In this document: positions 11,301 through 26,300 of the stretch, one piece after another
How the letters are laid out: each line of letters opens with the position of its first letter
Numbering within the stretch: position 1 is the stretch's first letter
Assembly (NCBI RefSeq): GCF_035046485.1
Contig: NC_085137.1
Coordinates: forward strand, 494,854,351 to 494,918,350
DNA length: 64,000 nt
Source of the DNA: Aedes albopictus
Taxonomy: Eukaryota > Arthropoda > Insecta > Diptera > Culicidae
Direction: 5' to 3'
Notes under the pieces: generated by a model
What the model saw: only the letters and a program-made list of their open reading frames with translations
What the model was told of the DNA's origin: nothing
The model's database searches: none
Translations under genes and position numbers: made by a program

Positions 11301-14300
11301 TCTGAGCCTCCTTGAAACCCTGAAACCACTGTTAATACCATCAAAGCCTCTTGAAGTTCTTTTGAAACCGTTTATCCAACTCTTTCGATATTCCTAAGCC
11401 CCGTAATCCTCTGAAACCTTCTTCAGCCCTCTTAATCCATCTTGAAACTAGACGTGGCCTCTTCTGACACTTTTACGGCATTTGACCGTCTCCCTTCATT
11501 TACTTCCTGAAGTCTGCCTTGGTTTGGGTATAAAAGATCAGTAGACAAGAAGAACAAAAAACTTAAATCATTACTATCAACGTTACAAAAAAACTAAAAG
11601 ATGGGTAGACAAATTGGGGACATTTCTCGAGGAACTATATGAGAACAACCTTGGAAATTCAGTAATTTTAGATACACCTATAGGCACATAAATAAAAATG
11701 CATATCGCATACCCCCACCAATCACTATCTACCCAGGCACTCTACCCACCTGCGGTGTTGATCACCCGGGACCGGGCCAGATCGGACTTGTTGGCCGCAA
11801 TGATGACCGCCTTCTCCTTGGTGTACTTCTCCGACCACAGATAGTTGAGGATCTCCTCGGCGACCCGGAACGTGTTTCGGTCCACGATCGAGTAAACGAC
11901 GACGCAGGCATGAGGTTCATATGTTGATAACGAGTTCTCCACCTGTATGGTGAATGATCATCATGATCAGCGGTCGGTGATCGTGGTGCATGGGAGCGCG
12001 TGTGCGGAAAATGCAAGTACCGTAAGTATTTGAAAAGATTAGCTTTTATTGGTGGAGCGGAGCAGAGTTCAGACAGGTTGGAATTGGGATAGATTAGGGA
12101 AATGGGGTTAGTGTGTTTTGCTGTCGGGAAGTTATGCGGATGGAATGTACACCTAGGCGGATGAAACTGCATTTTCATTCGTTGGTATGAAGGATTTACA
12201 TCGGTAGTGGCTCAAGTTTCAAAATACTGAAAAGTTTTGGTTAAATCATAGCTCAAAATATTTGCTGTCACCAATCGATTTCAGATTTTTTTTTATAGAG
12301 ACTGCTGTTCAGAGCCTTCATGCTCCAGAAAGATGCCAACGGAAATGCTCCATTCGGAAACGCTCTTGGAAACACCTCATTGACTGAGTACACAAATTCC
12401 ATCGAATGGGCCGAATAGTGACATCTCATACATATGGGTAACCTTGTTTTCCTCGCACAGCCTCAAATCCGTCCGTCCGTACCTATATGTGATCAATCAT
12501 CATCGCATCGTATCGAGCGAGATTGGGGTGTTGCAACATGGTGGTATGTATGTAGGTATTCGTTGGTGATGAAGCGTTTGAAGTTATTTGCATACCCAAC
12601 CCACATACCGCAAACATTCTCCGGAAATGAGCATCTATTTTCTTCTCCAGGCGTACACCTTACATCCAACAACGTAGGGGAAATGGGAATAAAGGCGTCA
12701 TTTAGAAAAAAAAGTGCGGTTGATTGTTGTTCTGTGTTCACTTAGACGAAACATTTTGTGAATCTCTATAAGAACCATGTATTTTAAAATTGCTAACATT
12801 AAATAGTTCATCCTAAACATACAGTAATTTTCCAATTTTATCACCCCCTCCACAGTCAGACCAACATTTTTCATTATTTTTCTGTTACATTGAAAGCAAG
12901 TCTTGATGTTGTAATGGGCACCATGATGTCGTCGCCAAATTTGAACCATCTCTCATCAAATCCAGCAGCAGAGTCTGAGAGAAAAGCATGAAGCGAATAC
13001 TTCTCCGTTAGCTGTGGTATCCAATGCACTTAGGGCCAGGATCGCAATCTAGCGGGACAAAAATAATAACTCTGAAACGAAGCATTTCCGGCACATGGTG
13101 TATTCGACAAAGTTTTTTTTTTGTAATGATCAGGGGCATCAATTTCCAAGAAATTAGTGCTTCCCATCTTATCTGCATAGATGGCGCCACCATATATCTT
13201 TTTTAGATTTACGTCCTAGAGACTTTGTGTCCTCGGCAAAGTTGTTCATTTTGACAAAATAAACAAGTCTTTCTTGGACGTCAAAATTCCACAGTCTACT
13301 GTTTTGGAGTTATTAAAAAATAAATTTCAATAGGTCAAAATCAGTTTTTGGCTTTTTTTTTTATTCTTCAACCACTTAACCTAATTTACAGCTCTTTTGT
13401 CCACTAGGGTACTGCGTGAGCGATTCCAATTGGCGGCTGCACTTACACTTTTTGTACAGCGCCTAAATGTATTCTATTCTAATTCCACTAATTCTAATTC
13501 GAACTGATAAGCCTTTGTGCTGCTGTCACTTTTCTACCCTGTCCATGGTAGAATGATGAGCACGATGTTGCTGTGTGGCTCTTGGTTTTATTTCTAGTCC
13601 GATTGGGGGTCCATTATGAGTTGCCGTTAGCCGATATCCAAGTTTCCAGGTCTGTTAGAGCATAATGCTCAGAAGAGGGTCAGGTGCCAGCTGCTCTCGG
13701 GAGGAAGAGCAACTGACGAAAAATTGCAAGTGCCGGGGCTGGGATCGAACCCATGACCATCCACTTATGAAGTGAACGTGTAGCCACTACGCTACGGGCC
13801 CCGGCAGTTTTTGGCTTATTTTGGAGTTTTTACAAGAAACCATGTGAATTTAAAATATTTTCTGATGCAGATGTGTCAAATAATAATTTCCGGACAGATG
13901 TTGGTGGAATACTGACATTAAAAATTGAAGAAAAAACTAAAAAATAAAAAAAGTGTTATAGGTTCACAAAACGCAAAAAATAGCAACGTCAAATTGTCAG
14001 TAAATACCAGGGTCGTGCAATTTCGAAAGGAAAACATGACGTACGACCAGTGCTGCAATTTTTCGACAGGCCTTTATGATAGCGATATTTTGCTTTTTTC
14101 ATTTTCTCCGTTTTGTTTTTCCTGTCAATGTTGCTTTCCGCTCAGCAACACGGGAGCGAAATGAAATAGGTACTCACACTCGCACGCAACGTGCTGAAAG
14201 CGAGAGCCGACAGGGCTAAATTTCCATTCAATTTTCTGTATTTGAGTGTTTTCACACGTGGTAGCGTATAGGACACTCACTCTCACAAGCGACCGCTTGA

Positions 14301-17300
14301 GACGAATGGCCTGTGAGCATGAGTAGTGTGTGGATGATTGGAAATTGACCTTGTTGGGTTGCTCACGAATGGAGCTCTCGGACTCTGTCAGTTCTCACAT
14401 CGAGGAACTGAAAACGACCGCCGCAGTCATTCATTTTCGGCTGAAAAACGGGCACTGACACTGATATTTTGCAGGACTGCGTACGACAGACGTAGCAAAT
14501 CGTTTCCCATACGAACGGACTGCTGTGATGCTTCATCTCTCACCCAGCAATACACTCGTTCGCTGCTGCAACAGAAACAAGTGTGTATGAAACATGGAAT
14601 GATACACTTGGGTTTTCGTTTCATTTATGAGTCATTGAAATACTTCAGCATGCTAAAAACACTATTTAAACCGCATTTTTCAATAGTGGTGCACGCCAAT
14701 AGAATGATAAATCTGTTTTATGAAAGAGGATAACAAATTCGACCACTTAAATCCAATTAATCGGCGCCTGTAACCATTGAGAGACTAGCGCGCACCAGTG
14801 AGACACTAATGCTCTGACGGGTGAAGCACAAGCAATGCGACCGGGTGGGAGACTACCGAGTGCTACGATGAGCGGAAAAGTTTTTAAAACGAACCGAGTG
14901 ATTAGAAAAATGTATGAAACGGTTGAAGTGACTCATTCAAATGCTGCATGAAAGTGTATCATTGAAACGAAATTGTACGCCCCTGGTAAATACACATCAA
15001 TACTAGACAAACATACTGTCTAAAATTTGGAGAGGTATATTTTGGTGTTTTTGAGATATTTGATCTGTTGTAACAGTATTAGTAAAGCTGGTGCCATCGT
15101 CTAACTTTTGACCATGACACTATAGAGAATTGGTTTCTTCGAGAATGTTGTTTGTTTCGACATAATAAACAACTCTTTCATAGACGTCAAAATTCCACGG
15201 CCTACTATGGTATTGAGGACACTGATCATCGGCGCGAAAAATTAAAATCGGCGGCACGACGTATGGCATGCCACCGATTCCTCTTTCGGCATCGGCGTGA
15301 AACAAAAAGTGTCTGTTTGTAACGTTCCACGTTCTGCCGGATTCAGTGCTGCAGCATTACCGCCCGTGCTTCTTCTCCTCCAAAATCGCTCTGCACTCCT
15401 CGTCGAACCACCTGTTTCGTCGACTCCTTCCCATGTACCCGTTGGTACTCTCGGATTCGTCGTTGATGGCTGCTTTTACTCTTCTCCAGCTGTTCTCTAG
15501 AGGGGCCACATCGAATTGGCCCTCGCCTGGCCACGCTGCCTCGAGTGGCGGTTGCCGGTACCGCACATTGTTGATGACGGAAAGTTTTGGGTGCAGTTCG
15601 ACCATCACAAGATACTGGTTGGAGCCGATACGATAGGCTCTGAATTCCATAAAGTCCGAGAGTTCTTCCTGATCTCCATGATGTAACGGTTGAGGAGGCG
15701 GTGTTGGATAAAGGTGCTAAGTATGGTCATATTTTTTTGGAGGCGGCGAAATCAATAGGTCATAGGCCGTTTTCAATCGTTAGCTGGTGGGCGCTTAAGG
15801 ACAAGCTCATTAGAATCCCAAGATGGCCGACTTTCTAACCCAAGTAACAATTTCTATGCCTTCTGCTCTTAAATATTATTTATTGAGGTTTAGTCAGGGA
15901 TTTGGTAAATCCTTTTAGCTTTACTAAAGAAGTTTATGCGATAATGCAAATTTAACAACAAATGCAACTTTAAAACATTTTGTAGATACCTAGAAGTTTA
16001 TCGAATAAAACTTATCCATTTGCATTTTTTCCAAGCAAAAAAATTATTGCAAGCGAGCTGTTAAATACGTAACAAAACTTTTTGCTATAACTTCTCTCGC
16101 ATATTATATCCGATCGGTGTTAAAACCTGATTGACTGCATAAAGTCATGATAAAGTAACCATCATCCTTTTCAGAATTACCAACGGAAGCATTAAAGCTG
16201 ATTTAAGAATGCTACTGAAATATGATCTTCATTTGATCAACAGACTTATATGCAATAAAAAAGGCATAATTAATTATCTTTGTGCATCAAGTAAACTTGA
16301 TTAGAAAACCCTCAGGTGGGTTTAATTTTCCTGACTAGGCGACTAAACAAACCTTCCTTCTCTAGAGTCTGATGGTGATCGGGGTTTCCGAAGCAGCTGG
16401 CGGATAGATGCGAATCGCATCATTCGCTCTGGGTCCGATGTCACAATTGTGCACAAAGGATGAATTATTTTTGCTGCCAGACTCAGCCGGCGTATAATGA
16501 TCATGTTTGAAATATGCCATATTACTTACTAAACGCTCAAGCAGCCTCAAAATCACGAAAAACTACTAAAAAAAGTCACGGAAATACAAAAGTGGTTTGT
16601 TTGTTCAAATTTTTGGTGGCTATCTGCCAAACGGAGAGTTCTTACGAGCATTAAGTCTAAACTCACATTTCTTTAAAACTTAGCAGTGTTTGAGTAGCGC
16701 ATATAAATATGCGTTAAGAATAAGTAGGTATATGCTAGCCTTCACAGCATGTTCTTAAAGAACAGCCACTCTAAAACAGGTTTCTTCAACACTTACTGAT
16801 CTTAAACAATCTGAAACAAAACCAGGAGGATTTAACTAGACGGCGTTCATATTTTTCATCATGACGATCAATTCCTGCTTGCAAAGTGTGTGCGCCATGT
16901 TGATGTTTGGATTGTAATTTGAATTCATGGTTTTGCAAGCTGGATTGAAATTATTATTTTTGATATGCCAAAAACATCGAATCGATATGACGTGGCGCAT
17001 CGCCTTATTTAGAGGCAATATATCGCATTATACCGGTAAACTTTTTTGGTAAGAATTTCTTTGTCATGGTAACAGAGTTTTCCTCGCGGAAAATTTACAA
17101 ATAAATATTATTGACATGGAAGACCAATTCATTTTTGCGTTAATCTTAATTTGTAATTTACTGCCAATTTCAGTGATGATTTCAGCTTCAGGTTCATTCT
17201 AAGTCTTTGGTTTTATTCGTTCATCTAAGGTGTTTTTAGAACTTTCAAACGGCAAGTTGATCTTTTTGCGACCTACACAACAGATCTTATCTATGCTGTA

Positions 17301-20300
17301 TAGTATACTACAAGAATATGTCGCAAAACCAAGTAGCTTATACAGGGTGTTAGGTTCCTGAGTGCAAACTTTTTAAAGGGTGATAGAGGACCATAAATGG
17401 AGAAAAAAATTGTTCTACGCATATGGTCAAATCTCAATCGTTACGTAGTTATTGAACTTCCCATGTTTTTGACTCTTATTGCCTTAACTGACAATAACTT
17501 GAAAATGGTCAAACTTTTCGAATTTGTTTTAGTTAAATAACTAAGTTTTCTAGAGCAAAATAGCTAAAAATAGTGTATTTTTATTGGTTTTTGTCAATTA
17601 TCTTTGAAACATGCGTAATAAATTAAAATTCTTTCTTGGACAAAGTTATGGCCCCTGTTACACTCTTCAATTCGTTCTTTGACACTAAACTTCTAGCTTT
17701 TATCGTTTTCTTGCAATTTTGATTTAATTGTGCGGCACAATGCGCAAAAAAGTGCTTTCCATGACAGTTTCAAATTTATGATCTGAAATGCGATGCTATA
17801 ATCGAAATTGCAACAAAACGATAAGAGATAGAAGTTTGATGTCAAAGAACGAATTGTAGAGTGAAACAGGGGCCACAACTTTGCTCAAGAAAGAATTTTG
17901 AATTATTACGCATTTTTCAAAGATAATTGACAAAAATAAATTAAAACACGCTACTTTTGAGCTATTTGCTCTAGACAACTTAGTTATTTAACTAAACCAA
18001 TCGATTCAAAGATGCCATTTGATAGAAAATTCAATAATCATTCGAATAAGGGTCAAAAACTTCGATAAGTTTGACCATTTTCAAGTTATAGCCAGTTAAG
18101 GCAATAAGAGTCAAAAACATGGGAAGTTCAATAACTACGTAACGGTTTAGATTTGACCATATGCGTAGAACAATTTTTTTCTCCATTTATGGTCCTCTAT
18201 CACCCTTTAAAAAGTTTGCACTCAGGAACCTAACACCCTGTATAACGTTTAAGGGAATGGTTTAAACAACCTCCTGTAGGGTGGGCCCTTTTGGGTTTAA
18301 TATGGTTTTATGATGGGTTTATTAGAGCTGTTAAGCCTACTAAGCTTTAAAATGAGATTTATCGGTTTGATTGTAACAACAGCTTGTAGGCTATGGGAAA
18401 ACTAAAAATGTTACTTGGGCACCTACTCGCGATTTCAAACACACAAATCTCATGAAAACGAACAGCATCGCATCAGATCTTCTTATTTTAAGCTTATGAC
18501 AAGTCAGCAAGAACGAAATAAAAATTACACTATCGTTAGTTGTTTACATCTTGAGATTTGTGCATTTAAAGTTCTGGTGCAATGTTGAACTGGGAGTTGA
18601 TAACGTGTGTCCTTAGCTTAGGCTGCAAAACGGTGAGTCGATAAGGAGAGCGTCCAACATAGCTCTGGTCCTCACAAGTTCCTACCTAATGCTTCCACGG
18701 GTCAAGCGATGACAAAGACCGCCAGCTAAGAGTTGTGTGCTTAGCTGGTAGTGCAGCCTGGGCACTGTTGTCCTTCTGACTTCAGCTAGATTGAGGAGGT
18801 ACGACCCGAGCGTCTGTTCACCAAGGAGGTGCGGCTCAAACAGCGTCTGTTCTGGCATCCAGCGGCTGAGTAAGAAACGCTGCACCACGCCCAGCAAGAT
18901 CCAAGGTGGTAGCCCCATCAGCGTGGTCGTCCCAGTGTTGGTTGCACGTTAAAGAGAACTGGCACGATGACCCTCCGGCGAGACAGGAGTGTTGGCGTAG
19001 GCCCAATAAGCCACCCGTAAAAATCCCCATTGTGAATAACATAGGAGAAAATACGACTCGATACAATCGGCAAAGACCCACGCGACGAAATAAGGACTAC
19101 GATTGGAAACTTGGAACATGGAATTGCAAGTCACTAGGTTCCGCAGGATGTGACAGGATAATCTACGACAAACTACATCCCCGCAACTTCGACATCGTGG
19201 CGTTGCAGGAACTTTGTTGGTCTGGACAGAAAGTGTGGAAAAGCGGGCATCGAGCGGCTACCTTCTACCAAAGCTGTGACACCACCAATGAACTGGGAAC
19301 AGGATTTATAGTGTTGGGCAAGATGCGACAACGTGTGATCGGGTGGCAGCCGATCAACGCAAGGATGTGCATGTTGAGAGTTAAGGGCCGTTTCTTCAAC
19401 TACAGCATCATTAACGTCCACTGCCCACACGAAGGGAGACCTGATGACGAGAAAGAAGCGTTCTACGCGCAGTTAGAGCAAACATACGATGGTTGCTCGC
19501 CGCGTGACGTGAAAATCGTTGTCGGCGACATGAACGCGCAGGTAGGAAGGGAGGAAATGTACAGACCGGTAATCGGGCGAAACAGCCTGCACGCCGTATC
19601 GAATGATAACGGCCAGCGATGCGTAAACTTTGCGGCTCCCGTGGTATGGTAGTCCGAAGCACCTTCTTTCCCCGCAAAGATATCCACAAAGCCACCTGGA
19701 GATCACCCGACCAACAAACAGAAAATCAAATCGACCACGTTCTAATCGACGGTAAATTCTTCTCGGATATAACCAATGTCCGCACATACCGCAGTGCGAA
19801 TATAGATTCGGATCACTACTTAGTCGCTGTATGCATGCGCTCAAAACTTTCAACAGTTATCACCACGCGTCGAAGTCGAACGCCGCGGCTCAACATCGAG
19901 CAGCTGCGTAACGAAGAAGTGGCGCGCAGCAGTTAGCAGTGGCCCTACCAACGGAAGAGCAGCTTGGCGCAGCTACACTTGAAGATAGTTAGTTAGTTAG
20001 TTTTTATTTTTAACCAAAATTTAGAAAGAGGGAAAAGCTACACTTGAAGATGGCATGGAGGGACATCCGATCCGCCATAGGTAGTACATCGGCTACAGCA
20101 CTACACTCAGCGAAGTAAACTACCGACATTTATCAAAATACCTTATGAAATTTAGCCATAACTGTAAAGTATGGATGCCATAAGAATACCTTATGAAAAT
20201 TGAACATGATTATTATGACCATATTACATAAGATAAACTTATGAAAAGAGCAGAAAAATCGTAAAATGATGCAGACTGGAATCGATCCATGAACGTCGAG

Positions 20301-23300
20301 ATCACTGAGCTCGTGCCCAACCCACGCGGCTATCGACGCTTGAGAATTTCGTGTTGCTAAATGTGTATAAAAGCCAAACTGTGAGTCGATTTTGCGCCAT
20401 AAACCGACATTATGAAATTCGTTCTAGCTGTTATGAATTGTTTAAAGGCCATTTCATAAGTTAGACCTTATGATAATCTTAGGTTTATTTGCCTGAGTGT
20501 AGGCTTTGCGACTCCGAATCACAGAAACGACTGGTACGACGGCGAATGTGAACAGTTGAAAAACGAGAAGAATGCAGCATGGGCGAGAATGCGGCAACAC
20601 CGTACGAGAGCGAATGAGGCACGTTACAGACAGGCGCGGAACAGGCAGAACTCAGTCTTCCGAATGAAGAGCGCCAGCAGGAAGAACGAGATCGCGAAGC
20701 GATGGAAGAGCTGTACCGCGCTAAGGACACACGAAAGTTCTACGAGAAGCTGAACCGCTCGCGCAGAGGCTTTGTGCCACAAGCCGACATGTGCCGAGAT
20801 AATCACGGGAATATACTCACGAGCGAGCGTGAGGTGGTCGAGAGGTGGCGGCAGCATTACGATGAGCACCTCAATGGCGACGTTGCAAGTACCGAAGGTG
20901 GCGTGGTAACAGATCAACGAGTATGTGCACAGGACGAAAGACTTCCGGCCCCTGACCTCCAAGAGATTGAGGAAGAGGTTGGCCGGTTGAAAAACAACAA
21001 AGCCGCTGGAGCAGATCAACTACCAAGCGAGCTTCTAAAATACGGTGAAGAAGCACTGGTGAGAGCACTACACTGGGTCATTACCAAGATTTGGGAGGAG
21101 GAAGTATTACCGGAGGAATGGATGGAAGGTATCGTGTGTCCCATGTACAAAAAAGGGCGACAAGTGGATTGCGGGAACTACCGCGCGATCACACTACTGA
21201 GCGCTGCCTACAAGATACTCTCTCAAATTTTATGCCGCCGACTATCACCGATTGCAAGAGAGTTCATGGGGCAATATCAGGCTAGATTTATGGGTGAACG
21301 CGCTACAACGGACCAGATGTTCGCCATCCGCCAGGTGTTGCAGAAATGCCGCGAATACAACGTGCCCACGCATCACTTGTTCATCGATTTCAAATCGGCG
21401 TATGATACAATCGATCGAGAACAGCTATGGCAGATTATGCACGAATACGGATTCCCGGATAAACTGATACGATTGATCAAGGCGACTATGGATCGAGTGA
21501 TGTGCGTAGTTCGAGTATCAGGGACACTCTCGAGTCCCTTCGAATCTCGCAGAGGGTTACGACAAGGTGATGGTCTTTCGTGCTTGCTGTTCAACATTGC
21601 GTTAGAAGGTGTAATAAGAAGAGCGGGGATAAACACGAGTGGGACGATTTTCACGAAGTCCGTTCAGCTGCTTGGTTTCGCCGATGATATTGATATTATT
21701 GCTCGTAAATTTGAGACGATGGCGGAAACGTACATCCGACTAAAGAGTGAAGCCAGGCGAATCGAATTAGTCATTAATGTGTCGAAGACAAAGTACATGA
21801 TGGCAAAGGGCTCCAGGGAGGAATCACCGCGCCTGCCGCTCCGAATTTATATCGACGGTGATGAAATCGAGGCGGTTGAAGAATTCGTGTACTTGGGCTC
21901 ACTGGTGACCGCCGACAACGACACCAGCAGAGAAATTCAGAGGCGCATTGTGGCAGGAAATCGTGCTTACTTTGGACTCCGCAAAACTCTACGATCGAAT
22001 AAAGTTCGCCGTAACACGAAGTTAACTATCTGCAAAACGCTGATTAGACCGGTCGTCCTCTATGGGCACGAAACAAGGACCCTACGTGCAGAGGACCAAC
22101 GCGCCCTTGTAGTTTTCGAACGGAAGGTGTTGCGTACCATCTACGGCGGAGTGCAGATGGAAGACGGGACTTGCAGAAGGCGAATGAACCACGAGCTGCA
22201 TCAGCTGCTGAGAGAACCAACCATCGTCCATACCGCGAAAATCGGGAGGCTACGGTGGGCGGGTCACGTCATCAGGATGTCGGATAGCAACCCGACTAAA
22301 ATGGTTCTCGAGAGTCATCCGACCGGTACAAGAAGACGTGGAGCGCAGCGAGCTAGGTGGGTCGACCAAGTGGAGGACGATCTGCGGACCCTACGCAGAG
22401 TGCGGAACTGGAGACAAACAGCCATGGATCGAGTGGAATGGAGGAGGCTACTATGTACAGCAGAGGCCAACCCGGCCTTAGCCTGATCGGTAAGTAATTC
22501 CTTAGCTTTCCAATCGTCGGTCTGAATTCCTTCTCCTGGCCTTCAAAAGCGTCCAGATCTTCTATGATGAGCTTGACATCGAGACTTGGGAAGCGGTCGT
22601 GTTCGCGTTCGACTGAACGTAAAATGCATCTTTGTCATCATCGGTGCTTCCGGAGTGGAGGCTCTTGATCCTCAACCTGTGCCTTCTTTCGTCGATCGGC
22701 CACCAACCGACACGCGCCTCTGTATTTAGCGTATCACGACAAAAGTTGTTCCCTGCTAACGTGTGTTGCCGAAACTCTGGTAGATGTGGTGATTACCTTT
22801 AAACGTTCGCACCATGGATCCTGTCCAACATACATCCTGCAGCGCTACAATGCCGAACCCGCGAGAATGCGGATGCTCTCAATGAAGTTGAGAGATCGGC
22901 AGTTCCGCGTACCGAGTTTCCAATCGCAAGGCCTTTTTGTTCGCTGGAGCCGTTGCCGTTGGTGTCTCGTTCGGTTGGGTTCGTATTATTCTGTTGCTGA
23001 TTTTCCGTTACAATGTTTTCACGGCTGGTTTGTAAGGCCGGACACCAACCACCTACTTTCCGGAGGACCATAGTGTGCATAGTTGAGTTTAGAGTGCTCG
23101 GACGCTCAGATTTCCCCCTCTTCCCCATCCAAATCTTCTCTGTCATCTTACGACCAAACTTCCCCCCGGGGTTTATAACCGGATCTTCCCCAAGGTTGCT
23201 CGCAGCCCGGTTGGTGTCACGCGGAGATAGGGCGATAGACGTTGCTAAGCAGAGGCTAATGAATCTCAATGGAATCTGAATTATACGAAATACCCAGCCT

Positions 23301-26300
23301 TTACGGTGCTTCATCAACAATGATAAAATAGAATGAATGATTGAATACAAGTCGTGCATTCCATCCCGACCTCCCCCTAGAGGTAAATGCCTCTCAGACA
23401 GACATCCATCTGATTCCGCCCGGATATCGAGTGGAGATGATTGGAAATTGAGCCGCTCTATCTCTCTTGGCACTGTGATTAAGTGGCCTTTTGTGGGGTG
23501 TGGAGGAGAGGAAATATGATAAGAACCGAAGAACGAGCCAACACTACACGGTATCTCCGGGACTTCTAATTAGGTGACAGTGAGTAATTAGTTTTCGATT
23601 CAATACTATAGTCCTCACCCCCAAACGTGGCGATAATGGTTTGCCTGCCTATACGAGGCGACTTTATTCGTTCTCATCACACATAGCTGATTGAATTTGA
23701 CTGTCACTTGACTCTGCCGATTATTTCGTTTTATTCCTACTATGGAACAGTCTCCGTTAACGAGAATTTATCGCCTGCAGACTATCGCGTCTCCCCAGTA
23801 GATTATAGAACTGGTAATGGCTAAAAATGTCAACGACCTCCTTGGCATGGGAGGCAGTTTGCGACGTCGAAATGGGCATCCAGAAATTTTAATGAGCGAG
23901 AGAGGGCCATTTGAGCGTATTCAAAGAATGGGCAGAGACTATTTGGACGCTTGCTAAAAGTAAGAGTCCAATTTTGTTGTGTTCGATCTGTTTGTATGAA
24001 TTGAATATTTTGTAAAAGAGGTAGATGGTTGAGTTCCATGAACTCTGTTTTTCATTTGAAATTTTATTTGGAGTCATGATGGAATATTTAAAAAAATACA
24101 TCGAAACAACTTTCATTGAAAAAATGTATTCCGAGCACAACTTGCAATAATATCGATGATACTGGAAAAGAATATAGCAATTTATATTCTTCTTGTACAT
24201 CAAAGTTGACTTCGAAGCTTCAACCGTTGAACAAACCGTTACCGCATTCACAAGGCAGCGGAAAATAAAGTAATATTGCTCTAGGGAGTCCTCCAGAGAT
24301 TCCTGTATGAATTAGACTTCTTTAGGTTCCTCCAGTAACTGCTCCCCCAAACAACATACATGTCACATAAGAGTCACGGCAGCGCAGGTTTTGCTTGCGC
24401 AGAAGTCATTGTGACTTACTACTAACAAATAAATGCTTACTTGCTAGAAGTAAGTCACAGTTCCTTCTGTGCAACCAAAACCTGCGCTGCCATGACTCTT
24501 CTGTGACATGTGCGTCGCTTGGGCCATGAATTGAGCTAGAAAGATCCTCCTGTGATTCCTCTACAAACTCCTCTCGGGATTTTTGTAGTTTTTTTTTATC
24601 CAGTGATTCCGCTAGGAAGTTCTTCAGGGATTGCTCTTGAAAATCTTCCAGGGATCCCCCAAGGGATTCCTCCAGAGATTCCTGTTAGTATTTCCACAGC
24701 GACTCTTTTAGGAAATCATCCAGAATTTCCTCTAGGAACTTCTCCAGGCATTCCTCTAGAAACTACTCCACAATTTTTTCAAGAAACTCCTTCTGGGATT
24801 CCATTGTGAATTTCCTTTTCTAGATTTTTTTTTCCTGAAATTGCTCTAGGAACTTCTCCAAAGATTCATGTATGGATTTCTATAGACTCCATTAGGAATT
24901 TCTTTAGATTCCTCAAGGAATTCCTCAATAAATTCCTATAGAAATTCCGCCAAGGGTTCTTCTAGACTCCCCTCCTGGTATTCCTGTAGATTTTTTCCAA
25001 GAATTCCTCTAGGAACTTCTCCAGGGATTCCACGAGGGATTCTTTCAGGAATTCCTACAGAAATTCCTGTAGGAATTTCTACAGAGACTCCCTTAGGTAT
25101 TTATCTAGGTTCGTCTAGGATTTTTTCAGAGGCTCATCTTGAAACTCCTCCAGAGATTCCTGGTGGAATTTCTCCAGGGATCCCTCTAGAAATTTCATTA
25201 GGAATTGCTCTTAGAACTCCTCTAGAGATTCCGCTTGGGAACCTCCCTGAAATACTTTCAGAAAATCCTGTAAAAGTTTTTACAGTGACTTGTTTAGTAA
25301 TTCTTCTAGGTGCTACTAGGAATTCCTTCAGGGATTCCTCTAGGAATTCCTTCAGGGATTTCTCTATATTTTTTTTCAATGAATGCACTAGCAACAACTC
25401 CTGGGATTCCTCTAGGAACTCCTCTATGGATTCCTCTAGAAACGCGTCCAGAAATTCATCTTGATACTCCTCCAACAATTTCTGCAGGTATTGCTATAGG
25501 AACTTCCCAAGGATTTCCCGTGGATGATCCTCCAGGATTTCTTCCTGAGATTCCTCTAGGATTTCTCCCCGATATTCGTCTAGGAATTTCTACAGAGAAT
25601 CATTTAGTAATTATTCTTGGATCTACTAGGAATTTCCCCAGGGATTCCTCTCGGAAACTCTTCAGGAATTGCTTTAGGAACTTCTCCAGGGATTCCCCTA
25701 GGGATTCTTCCAGGACTTCCTACAGAGATTGCTGTTGGAATTTCTATGGAGACTCCTTTAGGAATTAGTCCAGGGAATCTTCTAGAATATTCTTCACGAA
25801 TTCCTATAGGAACTCTTACAAGGGTTGTTCTAGAAACTCGTCCAGGAATGACTTTAGAAACTCCTTCGGAGATTCTTCTAGAAATTTCTCCAGGGATTCC
25901 GCTGAGAATATCTTCTGGGATTTCTTCAGGAATTTAATCAGGATTAGTCCACGAGTTCCTCCAGAGATTCCTTTTGAAATTTTTACAGACTCCTTCAGGA
26001 ATTCCTCTAGGGATTCTTCTAGGAAATGCTCCAGCGATTCCTCTAGGAATTTATCCAAGGATTCTTCTTAAAACTCGTTCAGGAATTCTTCTTGAAACTT
26101 TTTCAGGGATCCCTCCAGAAGAATTCCTATATGCGATTTTACTAGAACTTCATCAAGGGATTCCTCAAGGAATGTCTCTAAAAAATCTTCATGAATTACT
26201 TCCTTGGATTTCTCGAAGAATATCACTATATTCGCATATTTCTCTAGATATTCATCTGGGTTTTCCACAAGGGATTCAGCTAGGAATTATTGCGGGGATT

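Larger units (their letters stand above)
18570..22497 (+). mobile_element. RTE-type non-LTR retrotransposon, degraded and hosting two insertions
   Basis: It contains an apurinic-type endonuclease region followed by reverse transcriptase, then a short tail (cggtaagtaa) after the stop. The 5' boundary is estimated from the start of sequence resembling a leader. Two later insertions (19987-20035 and 20104-20499) are visible inside. It lies antisense to the RGK gene within its 15-kb intron. Confidence 0.85.

Noticed and set aside
22799..23473. 224-codon minus-strand open frame as a gene
   Set aside because: No recognisable domain, and it opens next to a decayed retroelement fragment. Possibly a remnant of another element, but unsupported.
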